Positions 25,159 through 33,806 of a stretch of DNA of 64,000 nt are shown here, in pieces. Source of the DNA: Amycolatopsis pretoriensis. GTDB taxonomy: Bacteria > Actinomycetota > Actinomycetes > Mycobacteriales > Pseudonocardiaceae. The position numbers and the translations under genes are program-made. A model generated the notes under the pieces. That model saw only the letters and a program-made list of their open reading frames with translations, had not been told where the DNA came from and did not search any database. Position 1 is the stretch's first letter. Each line of letters begins with the position of its first letter. Location: assembly GCF_900107925.1 (NCBI RefSeq), contig NZ_FNUJ01000014.1, positions 160,830 through 224,829 on the forward strand, read 5' to 3'.

Positions 25159-26175
25159 TTACTTCTCCTCTTTGAGAATCTCGTTGCCGTGCGAGATGAG
25201 CAGCGGGACACCGGCGCCGACGCCTTCGAAGCCCGCGCCGACCGTCTTGCCCTGCGTGTAGCGGTAGTGGATGCCTTCCAGGATCACGGCGAGCTTGAAG
25301 AACGCGAAGCCGACGTACCAGTTCAGCTGCGAGACGTCCCGCCCCGAACGCTCGGCGTAGCGCCGCACGACTTCGTCGGTCGTCGGGTAGCCCGGCGCGG
25401 AGCTGGCGTTGGAGACGAACTGCAGCGACACCTTGTCGCGCTCGGCGTAGGCCACCAGCAGCGCGAGGTCGGTCAGCGGGTCGCCGAGCGTCGACATCTC
25501 CCAGTCGAGGACCGCCGAGATCTCGTCGCCTCCGTCGACCAGCACGTTGTCCAGGCGGTAGTCGCCGTGGATGATCGACGGCTTCCCGGACACCGGCACG
25601 GCCGCGGCGAGCCGGTCGTGCAGTTCGTCGATGCCGTCGAGGTCGCGGCTGCGCGAGGCGTCGAGCTGCTTCTTCCAGCGTCGCAGCTGCCGCTCCAGGA
25701 AGCCGTCGGGCCGGCCGAAGTCGCCGAGCCCGACCGCGGCCGGGTCGACGGCGTGCAGGTCGACGAGCGTGTCGACCAGCGCGTCGGCGATGGCCCGGGT
25801 GCGTCCTTCGCCGAGTTCCGCCAGTTCGTCCGCGGTCCGGTAGGGCGTGCCCTCGACGAAGCTCATGACGTAGAACCGCGCCCCGATGACGTCGGCGTCC
25901 TCGCAGAGCAGGATCGCCTCGGGCACCGGCACGGCGGTGTCGCGCAGGCCGGAGATCACGCGGAACTCGCGGGTCATGTCGTGCGCGGTGGGCAGCACGT
26001 GCCCGAGCGGCGGGCGGCGCACCACCCAGCGCGAGCGGCCGTCGCCCACCACGTAGGTGAGGTTCGACCGGCCGCCCTCCACGACGTCCGCGGACAACTG
26101 TCCGGCGACCAGGCCGGGCCGGTGCGCGTCCAGGTGGGCGCGCAGGCGGTCCAGGTCGAGTCCGGGCGGGTTCAT
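25159..26175 (-). CDS. APH-fold phosphotransferase (ACAD10/11 kinase-like)
   Basis: A 338-residue aminoglycoside-phosphotransferase-fold kinase: VEGGRSNLTYVV (nucleotide loop), IIHGDYRLDNVLV (catalytic Asp) and AVLDWEMSTLGDPLTDLA (metal-binding Asp). ATG 26175 with AGAGGAGAA. This subfamily matches the N-terminal kinase of ACAD10/11, which phosphorylates 4-hydroxyacyl-CoAs, rather than antibiotic-resistance enzymes. First gene of a four-gene operon under the palindrome at 26202-26221. Confidence 0.87.
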   Translation of the reverse strand: MNPPGLDLDRLRAHLDAHRPGLVAGQLSADVVEGGRSNLTYVVGDGRSRWVVRRPPLGHVLPTAHDMTREFRVISGLRDTAVPVPEAILLCEDADVIGARFYVMSFVEGTPYRTADELAELGEGRTRAIADALVDTLVDLHAVDPAAVGLGDFGRPDGFLERQLRRWKKQLDASRSRDLDGIDELHDRLAAAVPVSGKPSIIHGDYRLDNVLVDGGDEISAVLDWEMSTLGDPLTDLALLVAYAERDKVSLQFVSNASSAPGYPTTDEVVRRYAERSGRDVSQLNWYVGFAFFKLAVILEGIHYRYTQGKTVGAGFEGVGAGVPLLISHGNEILKEEK

Positions 26176-26201
26176 GCGGTTCTCCTCTTCACCGAGGGGA
26201 G

Positions 26202-26221
26202 CATACCGACTAGTCGGTATG
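26202..26221. promoter_or_regulatory. Perfect 20-bp palindromic operator (TetR-type)
   Basis: CATACCGACTAGTCGGTATG is a perfect inverted repeat 27 bp ahead of the kinase start. Its form (ACCGACTAGTCGGT core) is typical of TetR-family repressors of fatty-acid genes. It can repress the kinase-ACAD operon. No TetR gene lies next to it. Confidence 0.75.
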
Positions 26222-26235
26222 ACGTACAGAGAGAA

Positions 26236-26273
26236 GCCGGTGCGGAGCTTTCACGTGAAAGCTCCGCACCGGC
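26236..26273. terminator. 38-bp perfect palindrome, terminator of the MaoC/FabG pair
   Basis: Arms of 19 bp (GCCGGTGCGGAGCTTTCAC and complement) abut without a loop, 4 bp past the stop of the MaoC gene on the minus strand. Separates the fabG-maoC unit from the kinase-ACAD operon promoter. Confidence 0.75.
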
Positions 26274-26277
26274 GACG

Positions 26278-26730
26278 TCACGCGAGGAACCGCGTCACCC
26301 ATTCGGCGACGCAAGCGGGCTTCGCTTCGCCGTCGATCTCGACCGTCCACTTCGACACCGCCTGCTTGCCGTCCGGGATGTCGGTGACCTCGACCAGCTC
26401 GGCCCCGGCGCGCACCTTCGAGCCGACCTTCACCGGCTGCGGGAAGCGGACCTTGTTGAGGCCGTAGTTGATGCCCATCTTGATGCCGTTGACCTTGTAG
26501 ATCTTCGGACCGAACGCCGAGAGCAGCGACAGCGTCAGGAAGCCGTGGGCGATGGTGCCGCCGAACGGGCCCGCGGTCGCCATCGGCTCGTCGACGTGGA
26601 TCCACTGGTGGTCGTCGGTGGCGTCGGCGAACAGGTTCACCCGGTCCTGGGCGACCTTCAGCCACTCGCTGTACCCGAGGTGCTCACCGACCGCGGCGGC
26701 GAAGGCGTCCAGGTTCTCGAACTCGCGCAT
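26278..26730 (-). CDS. MaoC-family (R)-enoyl-CoA hydratase
   Basis: A 150-residue hot-dog-fold hydratase. The catalytic motif is visible: FADATDDHQWIHVD followed by AHGFLTLSL (Asp/His and the hydratase 2 loop). Acts on trans-2-enoyl-CoA, giving (R)-3-hydroxyacyl-CoA. It starts 5 bp after the SDR gene stop, so the pair is one operon. Confidence 0.9.
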   Translation of the reverse strand: MREFENLDAFAAAVGEHLGYSEWLKVAQDRVNLFADATDDHQWIHVDEPMATAGPFGGTIAHGFLTLSLLSAFGPKIYKVNGIKMGINYGLNKVRFPQPVKVGSKVRAGAELVEVTDIPDGKQAVSKWTVEIDGEAKPACVAEWVTRFLA

Positions 26731-26735
26731 CGCCC

Positions 26736-27497
26736 TCAGTCCTTCGGTCCGCCGGCGGCGTAGATGACCTGGCCGGAGATGAACCCGGCGCCCTCGCTGA
26801 CCAGGAACGACGCCAGGTTCGCGATGTCATCGGGCGTACCGACGCGCTGCACGGGGATCTGCGACGCGGCGGCGGCCTTGAACTCCTCGAAGCCCATCCC
26901 GATCCGCTCGGCCGTCGCGGCGGTCATGTCGGTGGCGATGAAGCCCGGCGCGATCGCGTTCGCCGTGACGTTGAACTTGCCCAGCTCGATGGCGAGGGTC
27001 TTGGTGAAGCCCTGCATGCCGGCCTTCGCGGCGGAGTAGTTGACCTGGCCGCGGTTGCCCAGCGCCGAGGTGCTGGAGAGGTTGACGATCCGGCCGTACT
27101 TCTCCTGCGTCATGTACTTCTGCACCGCGCGGGTCATCAGGAACGAGCCCTTGAGGTGCACGCCGAGGACGGAGTCCCAGTCCTGCTCGGTCATCTTGAA
27201 GATCAGGTTGTCGCGGGTGATGCCGGCGTTGTTGACCAGCACGACGGGCGGGCCGAGCTCATCGGCGACGCGCGTGACGGCGGCCTCGACCTGCTCGGCA
27301 GCACTGACATCGAGGGCAACGCCGACGGCCTTGCCCCCCTTGGCGACGATGGCCTCGGCGCCCTGCTTGACACCGGCCTCGTCCAGGTCGAGCAACCCGA
27401 CGGCAAAGCCGTCATCGGCCAGCCGCGCGGCCACGGCGGCCCCGATGCCACGGCCGGCACCGGTGACCACGGCGACACGGGAAGGGGAATCGGTCAC
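26736..27497 (-). CDS. FabG-like 3-oxoacyl/3-hydroxyacyl reductase (SDR)
   Basis: A 253-residue classical SDR: VTGAGRGIGAAVA, LVNNAGITRDNLIFKM, NLSSTSALGN, YSAAKAGMQGF and APGFIATDM, close to FabG. GTG 27497 follows GAGGAGG. With MaoC next door it probably interconverts 3-oxo- and (R)-3-hydroxyacyl-CoA in beta-oxidation. The pair belongs functionally with the downstream ACAD operon though transcribed separately. Confidence 0.9.
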   Translation of the reverse strand: MTDSPSRVAVVTGAGRGIGAAVAARLADDGFAVGLLDLDEAGVKQGAEAIVAKGGKAVGVALDVSAAEQVEAAVTRVADELGPPVVLVNNAGITRDNLIFKMTEQDWDSVLGVHLKGSFLMTRAVQKYMTQEKYGRIVNLSSTSALGNRGQVNYSAAKAGMQGFTKTLAIELGKFNVTANAIAPGFIATDMTAATAERIGMGFEEFKAAAASQIPVQRVGTPDDIANLASFLVSEGAGFISGQVIYAAGGPKD

Positions 27498-27539
27498 GGG
27501 GACCTCCTCGTCGTTGAGAAGCGGGCTCGTGCCCGCGAG

Positions 27540-27556
27540 CCTACTAAGCGGTTGGT
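27540..27556. promoter_or_regulatory. Possible imperfect TetR-type operator of the FabG-like gene
   Basis: CCTACTAAGCGGTTGGT contains an imperfect inverted repeat (ACTAAGC/GGTTGGT, 5 of 7) about 43 bp before the FabG-like start. It differs from the site at 26202, so a different repressor may act here. Confidence 0.3.
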
Positions 27557-28423
27557 TTGTGGAGGATACGCGTGACTGCTCCCCGAAGTGGCGACAGCAT
27601 GCGCAGGATCATAGTCGTGGCGGATGACGGCAACCTTGCTGCTCCGCTCGGGGGAACCGCTTCAGGTAGTCCGCTCCACCGCGCTCTTGACTTGCCGCGA
27701 CACGCTCCTGTAGGGGCACGCCTTCTCTCGGTCACGCCGGCCGGGACCATCACGCCCGGCGTCACGTCCGCCAGGCGGTGCCGAGGCACGAGGTGGCGAG
27801 TGACCGCGCCCCGCGAACCTCGACCCCGTCGAGCAGGCCCGGACGCCGTACGAGTTCGCATGGAGCAAGATGCACAAGCCTCGGCGCGGCAGGTCGGCCG
27901 ACACCACCGGGCTCGGTCCACGCTGGTTCTGCCGGGCCATCGACCGATCAACGGCCGCACAGCGATCCTCGACCGAAGCTCGCGAACCCGCGCACGCGTC
28001 GCCGACACGACGGGCTCACCAGGAGCCTGTTCGAGCCGGTCGGCGGCGCTGAGTACGGTGCCCGACGCTGTCCGGCGGCCTTCTCCGGACGGCGATGCCG
28101 GCTGCAGGGGGCGGACATGAATCCGGCGGAGGTCAGCGCCCTCCCCCAGCCGGCCGATGCCCTCGATCGGCGTTCTGCCCGGCCGCCAAAGTGACCTGGC
28201 CGGCGCACACTGCTTTCTTGAATGCGTTCTTCGTCGCCGGAGTGCGGTTCGGGCCAGTAATCGGACATGGCGGTGTCGCTGTGGGCGTAGGCGATAATGC
28301 CCTGCTGTTTCAAAACAAAAATATTGGTGTAGCTGGTCGAAGGCCGGGTGGTGGCGAACACCGTGTGAGTCGTGATCGCAGTTTGACTGATATCGTCCGG
28401 GGTCCCGGCGTCAGGAGGGCGTG
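27557..28423. other. Gene-empty 0.87 kb before the caspase-CHAT unit
   Basis: No frame here has a convincing start, ribosome-binding site or motif. Composition shifts: an A-rich run (CAAAACAAAAATATT, about 28309) sits within otherwise GC-rich sequence, unlike the flanks. It should hold the promoter of the protease pair; TTGACT at 28383 is a possible -35 but I see no matching -10. The stretch may be decayed sequence at an island edge. Confidence 0.4.
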
Positions 28424-29197
28424 GTGACCTTGCGCGCGGTCATTGTCGGCATAGATCGTTACCGTGACCAGCGGATCCGAGATCTGCACTACGCTCGTTC
28501 CGACGCGGAAGCCGTCGCCGACCTGATCGAGCAAGTACACCCGGCGCAACGCCACGTCACGCTGCTGCTGGACGAGGACGCGACCAAGCGGAACATTCAG
28601 GTCGAAATCGGTGAACGGCTCGTCCGTGACGCTGGTGAAGACGACGTGGTACTGCTGTATTTCGCGGGTCATGGCAGCCCGGAGACCAATCCCAGTCCCG
28701 ACGAGGTCGGCCGCTACCTCGTGCTGCACGACACCGAGTACGAGAACGTCTACGCGACCGGGCTGAGCATGGAGCGGGAGCTCCCGTGGTTGTTCGAACG
28801 GATCTCCCGTCCGCCCTTGGTGCTGATGCTGATCGACGCGTGCTTCAGCGGCGGAGCCGGTGGCCGGACGTTCGAGGGACCGCGGTTGAGAGCCGCACGT
28901 GCCGCGGCCCGGGACGGCCGCATGATCTCGTTGGAAGACCTGGACCTGGGTGAAGGGCGACTGATGATCGGCGCTTGCGATGATGACCAGGTCGCCCGCG
29001 AGAGACGCACCCTCGGCCACGGCGTGTTCACGCACTACCTGCTCAAGGGGCCCACCACGGCGGACGACGGGTACACCGTCGGTGTGCACCGACTGTACGA
29101 GGAAGTCGCAGCGGCCGTCGCCGACGACACCGGCGGGCAACAGGTCCCAGTGATCAACGGCCGTTCCGCGCGGGCACGGCTTCCTTACCTCTGGTGA
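28424..29197 (+). CDS. Caspase-fold (C14) cysteine protease
   Basis: A 257-residue single-domain bacterial caspase homologue. Two adjacent in-frame GTGs exist (28421, 28424); the second has the better spacing from AGGAGG. Catalytic dyad: His83 in LLYFAGHGSPE and Cys140 in MLIDACFSGGAG, with the C14 opening VIVGIDRYRD..L.YARSDAEAV. No prodomain, signal peptide or adaptor domain. The last 4 bp overlap the next gene's GTG, so caspase and CHAT protein are made as a unit. Members of this fold act as activatable proteases in bacterial conflict and cell-death systems; here I infer that role from architecture and neighbour only. Confidence 0.88.
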   Translation: MTLRAVIVGIDRYRDQRIRDLHYARSDAEAVADLIEQVHPAQRHVTLLLDEDATKRNIQVEIGERLVRDAGEDDVVLLYFAGHGSPETNPSPDEVGRYLVLHDTEYENVYATGLSMERELPWLFERISRPPLVLMLIDACFSGGAGGRTFEGPRLRAARAAARDGRMISLEDLDLGEGRLMIGACDDDQVARERRTLGHGVFTHYLLKGPTTADDGYTVGVHRLYEEVAAAVADDTGGQQVPVINGRSARARLPYLW

Positions 29198-32100
29198 GGG
29201 ATATGGGTTACTTCGGCGAGTACAACCACATCTATTTCCTGTTGGACGGCTGGACGATCAGCGGACTGTGCGACCGGGCCCGCCGTGGTGAGATCGTCGA
29301 GTTCGTCGAGTCGGAACTGGTCGACCTCGCGGCGGCGCCGCGCGAGAAGTCCACGATGGTCGTCGGCGGCATCACGACCCCGCCGTACATGATGATGCCG
29401 GACAAGTTCGGCAGGACGCTGCGCTACGAGCGGGTCGAAGACGCCGAGACCGGCACGTTCGCGGCCAGGTTGCACGTGGATCTGCCGGAACAGGCGCTGT
29501 ACCGCATCGGGTGGCAGAGCCCGAGGCACGACGACGATACGTTCGAGCCGGCGCCTGGTGTCGTGCTGTCGGTGTCCACCACGCTGCCATGGACCTACGA
29601 CGGGACCACGTTCCAGGCTGTCACCAGTGACCAGCCCGGCACGGTGTCGTTCCTGGTCGAGATCCACCAGTCCGTGCCGCAAGTCCGTGACACGGTGATC
29701 ATCGCCCGCGCCGGGCACGAGCGTGCGGCGATCATGGCGCGGGCCGACCACGGCACCGGGTTCGTGCCGTCTTTCGTCGTCGGCGACCGCACCGAAATGC
29801 CGGACCTGCTGGCCGAGCTCACCGTCAAGCACCTCGTCAGCGTCGGATTCGAGGACGACGAACCCGGTGTGGGTGACGCAGATCGGCTGACGCTGGTCGC
29901 TCCCGACCGGGAAGAGGCCTTCGGACCCGCCCTCGCGCTCGCCGTGGCCTCGGGCGCGCGGTTGCGGTTCGCCGACGTGGATCAGCTCTCCCTGAGCGAC
30001 GGCTCCGCGGAATGGGCGCTGCCGGACGTGCTCGGCACCCCGTTGGAGATCTTCGGCAGCGCGACCGACGAACTTGTCGTCTGTGAGAGTTCGTCCGCCG
30101 AGCTGCTGATCAGTCAGGCGGTGGGTTACGCGTCTCTGTGGGGTTGCCGGATCGCCTTCCTGCCACCCGTCGGCGACGTCGGGCCGTTCACCGACGCCGC
30201 GGCGCTGGCACACCGCGCGAACGAGGCGGTGCCCGAGCCGCTACGCATGCCGGACGCCACCACGCTGACCGTCTTCACCCAGGAACTCCCGCTGCACCTG
30301 ACGCCGACGCAAGACGGCGCCAAGTGGATGGACCGCTACGCCGTGGCGCACCTGCCCGGTCAGACCGCGAGCACGCTCGTACCCCGGCTACTCGGCCACG
30401 CAGGACAACCAGTGCCGCCGGTCGCACTGGGCGTGGTGTTCGACGCGTTGGGCGCGGTGGCGACCGAAGGCGCGGCGTACGAGGAACTCTTGGCCGGTGG
30501 ACTGTCCGCGCCGCTCGTCCTGTCCGCGGAACGCGCGCTGCACCGGGTTCTGCACGAGTTGGTGCACGCCGTCGACACCGACCTGTTGCTGATCATCGCG
30601 CATGGCCGGGACGACTACCTCGACGACGGCGTCAACGAGCGGATTCACGACACGACCATCCGGAACTGGCGGATGCGCGGCAGGCCGGTCGTGATCAACA
30701 ACTCGTGCGGGAGCTGGACCAGCACGGGATCGGCGTTCGTCGCCGCGGGAGCACGAGCCGTCGTCGGCACGCTCTGGCCGGTCGCCAACGACCTCGCCAT
30801 CCGGGTGGGTGAACGCGTCGCCGGCCACCTGCACGGGCAGGAACTGGTGGCCGCGGTGAAGGATGCCGTCAGCGGTGACCCCGATGCGGCCGCCTACCTG
30901 TACGTCGGTCTTCCCCACACCCGGGTGTCCTCCCGAGCCACCGTGGACGAGAACGAAACCATCACCGTGCTGACCAGGATGCTCCTCACCCTGTTCGAGT
31001 GCATGCACAACCTGGTCGGCGCCAACAAGATCGACGAAGCCGAGGCGCTGCACCAGGTGACTGTGCCGGCGTTACGGGAACGCTTCCTGGCCCTGGTCAA
31101 GCCGACGCAGCAGTTCCAACTTCACCTGCCGCCACCGATGGCGCAGGCGTCCGTCGCGGACATCGACTCCGTTCTGGCCGGGCAGAGCATCAACCTGTTG
31201 CTCGCGATTCGACGGGTGGCCCCGTACGAACGGGGCCGGGCGATCGCACACCAACTGGCGGACCTCGCCGACCTCGCGTTCCAGGACCTGATCTCGTCGG
31301 ATGAGCGCAGCGGCATCCCCACCGCGTCGTTCGATCTGGCGCACGCTCTTCGCTACTACATGTTCGCCGCCGCGTGTGCCCTCCCGGTGGGTGTTGTCCT
31401 CGCAGAGGTCAACGAGCCTGCTCTCGCCGCGAAGGCACGCCGGTGGCTGCGTGTCGCCGCGTCCCTGATCGCCCGGCCCGACGACCTCGATGCTGACCGC
31501 GATGTGCCGGACGACGTGCTGATAGCGCAGGTCAAGACCGGCCTGAAGGTACCGGCCCGCGCGGCCGGCGGATCCGGTGACCTTCACGAGATCGATTTGC
31601 TGCAGGATTCGGGAGTCAGCCGGTCGAGGGTGCTCCGCCAGTTCGCCGAACTCCACGAGAGGCTCGGAAGCCAGGAGTCCGCAGCGCGACTGCGCGGTGC
31701 TGTCGAGGATTCGAGTGATCCTACCGGTGCGTACGCCGAGTGCGTCGCCGCCGCGCATCGGTTGCGCGATGCGGCGCGAAACAGCGAGCCGGTCCCCGAC
31801 GGACTCGCGCGCCGGGCACTCCGCTTGACGAACTCGATCGAACCTCTGGTGAGCAGAGCCGACCATCGCAGCGACATCCTCGGCGCGCTGGCCGCGTACA
31901 ACGCCAGCCGAGGAGACCACCATCGCGCACGGGAAGCCAGCGCCGAGATCGCCAGAACCATGACTGATCTCGGGGTACGGCCGACGAATCCGATCAACGA
32001 ACTCGCGGTCTGGTACTACGAACACGGCGACTTCGACCGCTCACTGTCCTGCGCCAGGAACAACGCCGAAGTGCTCTTCAAGGCACGTCATTTCGAGGCC

Positions 32101-33018
32101 GCCGCGCGCAACTGCAGTTTCGCGGCGGGAGTCGCGCTCAAGGCGTACCAACAGCGGCCGGAGAACAAGCGACTGCGGACCTTCTTCGAGTACTCGGGCC
32201 GGCTCGGTCGCATCCTCAAGGCACAGCCGGCCGTGCGGGCGGTGCTGAGCGAACCGAACACCGACATCTGGGACAACACCACGTCGATCTGGCAGCAGCT
32301 GGCCGCCCGTGGCGACTGGCGGCTGGCACTGCGCGGGTACACCGCACAGAAAGCCTGGCCGCAGGGGGAAACCCGGCCCGACTACGAGTTGCTGGCCAAC
32401 GCCGCGCACCCCCGCAACACCGCCGCGATCAAGCAGTTGGCGGCCGACGGGTCGCTCACCCGGGCCGGCCGAGTGACCATCGACGGTGACTTCTCGGTCG
32501 ATACCCAGGTCACCACCTATCGGGAAGACGTGAGCGGCGAGTGGACCGCGCCGGCGACTGTCTACTGCCTGAGCCCATCGCTCGGTGACGATCAGTCTGA
32601 AGCCGTCGTGGTGGCTGGTGTCGCGGTGTACGAACTCGCGGACGACCGGGACGTGCGAATCAGCCAGGAGCGAGCTTCCCTGCGGGACCCGGCGAAGAAC
32701 GAAGGCGGGTTCTACGTCGAGACCTGGGGCAGCCGGACTCTTCGGTACGACGTCTCGGTCGAACTGGAACCGGGCCTGATCCCCTTGATGGTCGTGTACA
32801 CCCCGAAATCGACGGCGAGCCCGCGCACCCGGATCCAGTTCGACACGTCGGGATGTGTCATCGAGCTAACCGAAACCGGCGAACCGTGGCTCGGCGAGAT
32901 CTCGATGTTCGTCGGCAAGGCACCGGAACTCTACCAACGAACCTTCACTCAGCTCCCGTACACCATGGGATTGGACTTCGGCACCTACAACAGGCTGACC
33001 GGCCCGTTCGGTGGTTGA
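29194..33018 (+). CDS. CHAT-domain protease with large helical (TPR-like) and C-terminal beta regions, 1274 residues
   Basis: A separase-like second protease. The CHAT domain (about residues 330-570) has His470 (LLIIAHGRDDY) and Cys505 (VVINNSCGSWTSTG), then the family's AAGARAVVGTLWPV. The N-terminal about 320 residues form an apparently beta-rich then alpha/beta module I do not recognise. Residues about 580-1110 are mostly amphipathic helices and look like irregular TPRs (HRAREASAEIARTM, DFDRSLSCARNNAEVLF). The last 160 residues look beta-rich and end NRLTGPFGG. No membrane segment. GTG 29194 overlaps the caspase stop; ATG 29203 is an alternative start. Architecture recalls TPR-CHAT proteases activated by bound partners. 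Confidence 0.85.
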   Translation: MRDMGYFGEYNHIYFLLDGWTISGLCDRARRGEIVEFVESELVDLAAAPREKSTMVVGGITTPPYMMMPDKFGRTLRYERVEDAETGTFAARLHVDLPEQALYRIGWQSPRHDDDTFEPAPGVVLSVSTTLPWTYDGTTFQAVTSDQPGTVSFLVEIHQSVPQVRDTVIIARAGHERAAIMARADHGTGFVPSFVVGDRTEMPDLLAELTVKHLVSVGFEDDEPGVGDADRLTLVAPDREEAFGPALALAVASGARLRFADVDQLSLSDGSAEWALPDVLGTPLEIFGSATDELVVCESSSAELLISQAVGYASLWGCRIAFLPPVGDVGPFTDAAALAHRANEAVPEPLRMPDATTLTVFTQELPLHLTPTQDGAKWMDRYAVAHLPGQTASTLVPRLLGHAGQPVPPVALGVVFDALGAVATEGAAYEELLAGGLSAPLVLSAERALHRVLHELVHAVDTDLLLIIAHGRDDYLDDGVNERIHDTTIRNWRMRGRPVVINNSCGSWTSTGSAFVAAGARAVVGTLWPVANDLAIRVGERVAGHLHGQELVAAVKDAVSGDPDAAAYLYVGLPHTRVSSRATVDENETITVLTRMLLTLFECMHNLVGANKIDEAEALHQVTVPALRERFLALVKPTQQFQLHLPPPMAQASVADIDSVLAGQSINLLLAIRRVAPYERGRAIAHQLADLADLAFQDLISSDERSGIPTASFDLAHALRYYMFAAACALPVGVVLAEVNEPALAAKARRWLRVAASLIARPDDLDADRDVPDDVLIAQVKTGLKVPARAAGGSGDLHEIDLLQDSGVSRSRVLRQFAELHERLGSQESAARLRGAVEDSSDPTGAYAECVAAAHRLRDAARNSEPVPDGLARRALRLTNSIEPLVSRADHRSDILGALAAYNASRGDHHRAREASAEIARTMTDLGVRPTNPINELAVWYYEHGDFDRSLSCARNNAEVLFKARHFEAAARNCSFAAGVALKAYQQRPENKRLRTFFEYSGRLGRILKAQPAVRAVLSEPNTDIWDNTTSIWQQLAARGDWRLALRGYTAQKAWPQGETRPDYELLANAAHPRNTAAIKQLAADGSLTRAGRVTIDGDFSVDTQVTTYREDVSGEWTAPATVYCLSPSLGDDQSEAVVVAGVAVYELADDRDVRISQERASLRDPAKNEGGFYVETWGSRTLRYDVSVELEPGLIPLMVVYTPKSTASPRTRIQFDTSGCVIELTETGEPWLGEISMFVGKAPELYQRTFTQLPYTMGLDFGTYNRLTGPFGG

Positions 33019-33120
33019 CCTCGACCGCGGCAACAGGCCGGCGACGTCAGCCGTAATTCCTGCCGCCAAGCTGAAGAGGTCGTCGTAGCCGGCCCGCGCA
33101 GCTCTACCCGCCGGACGCTG

Positions 33121-33762
33121 TCACTCCGGGATGCGTGGCCTGGAACGGGAACGCACGAGCAGAAACAAGTTGATGCCTGCCATCAGCACCAGTCCTGCGA
33201 GTGTCAGCCAGAAGCCCCATCCGGTGCCGACCACCTCATCCGCTCTCCCCACCACGTCGATGCCCTGGGTCGAGGGGAGGTAGATCAGAAATCGCGCGAT
33301 GTCCTCCGCCACCGAAACCAGCTGGCCGACCAGCTTCCACTCGGCGATCACCAACAGCACGGCCGCCACCGACGCGACCACCGCCGTGACGACCGCGCGC
33401 AGGCGCCAGACCCGGATGAGAGCGATCAGCAGACCCAGTCCCATGATGGCCACCGTCGCGATGCCGAACCCTCTCACCGCGGACCGCGGTGACACCTCGT
33501 CCGCCATGCTCGCGTTCCCGCCGGGAGACAGTTCGAACACCCCGCCGGCCGTGTAGCCGGGATCGCCGCCGACGACCAGATCGGCACCCGTCACCGACAC
33601 GCTGACGGACCCGGCTCCGTCCGGATTGCCCGCGGGCGCCGAACACGACGCCGTGGCCGCGGGCAACACCAGGAACAGCAACAGCAACAGCAGCAAGCCG
33701 GCGGGCCCCGCATAGACCTGAACCCGCTTTACCTCGTCGGACGACTCTGCCGCCACAGCCAT
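33121..33762 (-). CDS. Four-TM membrane protein of unknown function
   Basis: A 213-residue protein; ATG 33762 (GGGAGGGAG upstream). Hydrophobic segments at about 18-38, 98-117, 122-141 and 182-203, with an external-looking Ser/Gly-rich loop (40-97) and a basic C-terminus (RSRSRPR). Convergent with the CHAT gene, whose stop is 102 bp away; the lipoprotein gene lies 44 bp upstream on the same strand, so these two may form a small operon. Could belong to the secretion locus or to the protease unit; the sequence does not decide. Confidence 0.6.
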   Translation of the reverse strand: MAVAAESSDEVKRVQVYAGPAGLLLLLLLFLVLPAATASCSAPAGNPDGAGSVSVSVTGADLVVGGDPGYTAGGVFELSPGGNASMADEVSPRSAVRGFGIATVAIMGLGLLIALIRVWRLRAVVTAVVASVAAVLLVIAEWKLVGQLVSVAEDIARFLIYLPSTQGIDVVGRADEVVGTGWGFWLTLAGLVLMAGINLFLLVRSRSRPRIPE

Positions 33763-33806
33763 GTAGCTCCCTCCCAGTTCATCTCTCGCTGACCGGCGCC
33801 CGACTC

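Noticed and set aside
25159..26175. Aminoglycoside resistance kinase
   Set aside because: Context with ACAD10/11-type dehydrogenase and the subfamily pattern point to lipid metabolism.
23992..26763. 923-residue open frame on the plus strand
   Set aside because: Antisense shadow across the acyl-CoA dehydrogenase, kinase and MaoC genes, which all show clear family motifs on the minus strand.
27557..28423. Open frames of 90-190 codons in the gap before the caspase gene
   Set aside because: No ribosome-binding sites, biased Arg/Pro/Ser composition in all frames, and no recognisable motif.
28424..33018. Type III-E CRISPR (Craspase) or gasdermin operon
   Set aside because: No Cas protein, repeat array or gasdermin-like gene is present. 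The nearby membrane protein (33121-33762) has four TM helices and no gasdermin features.
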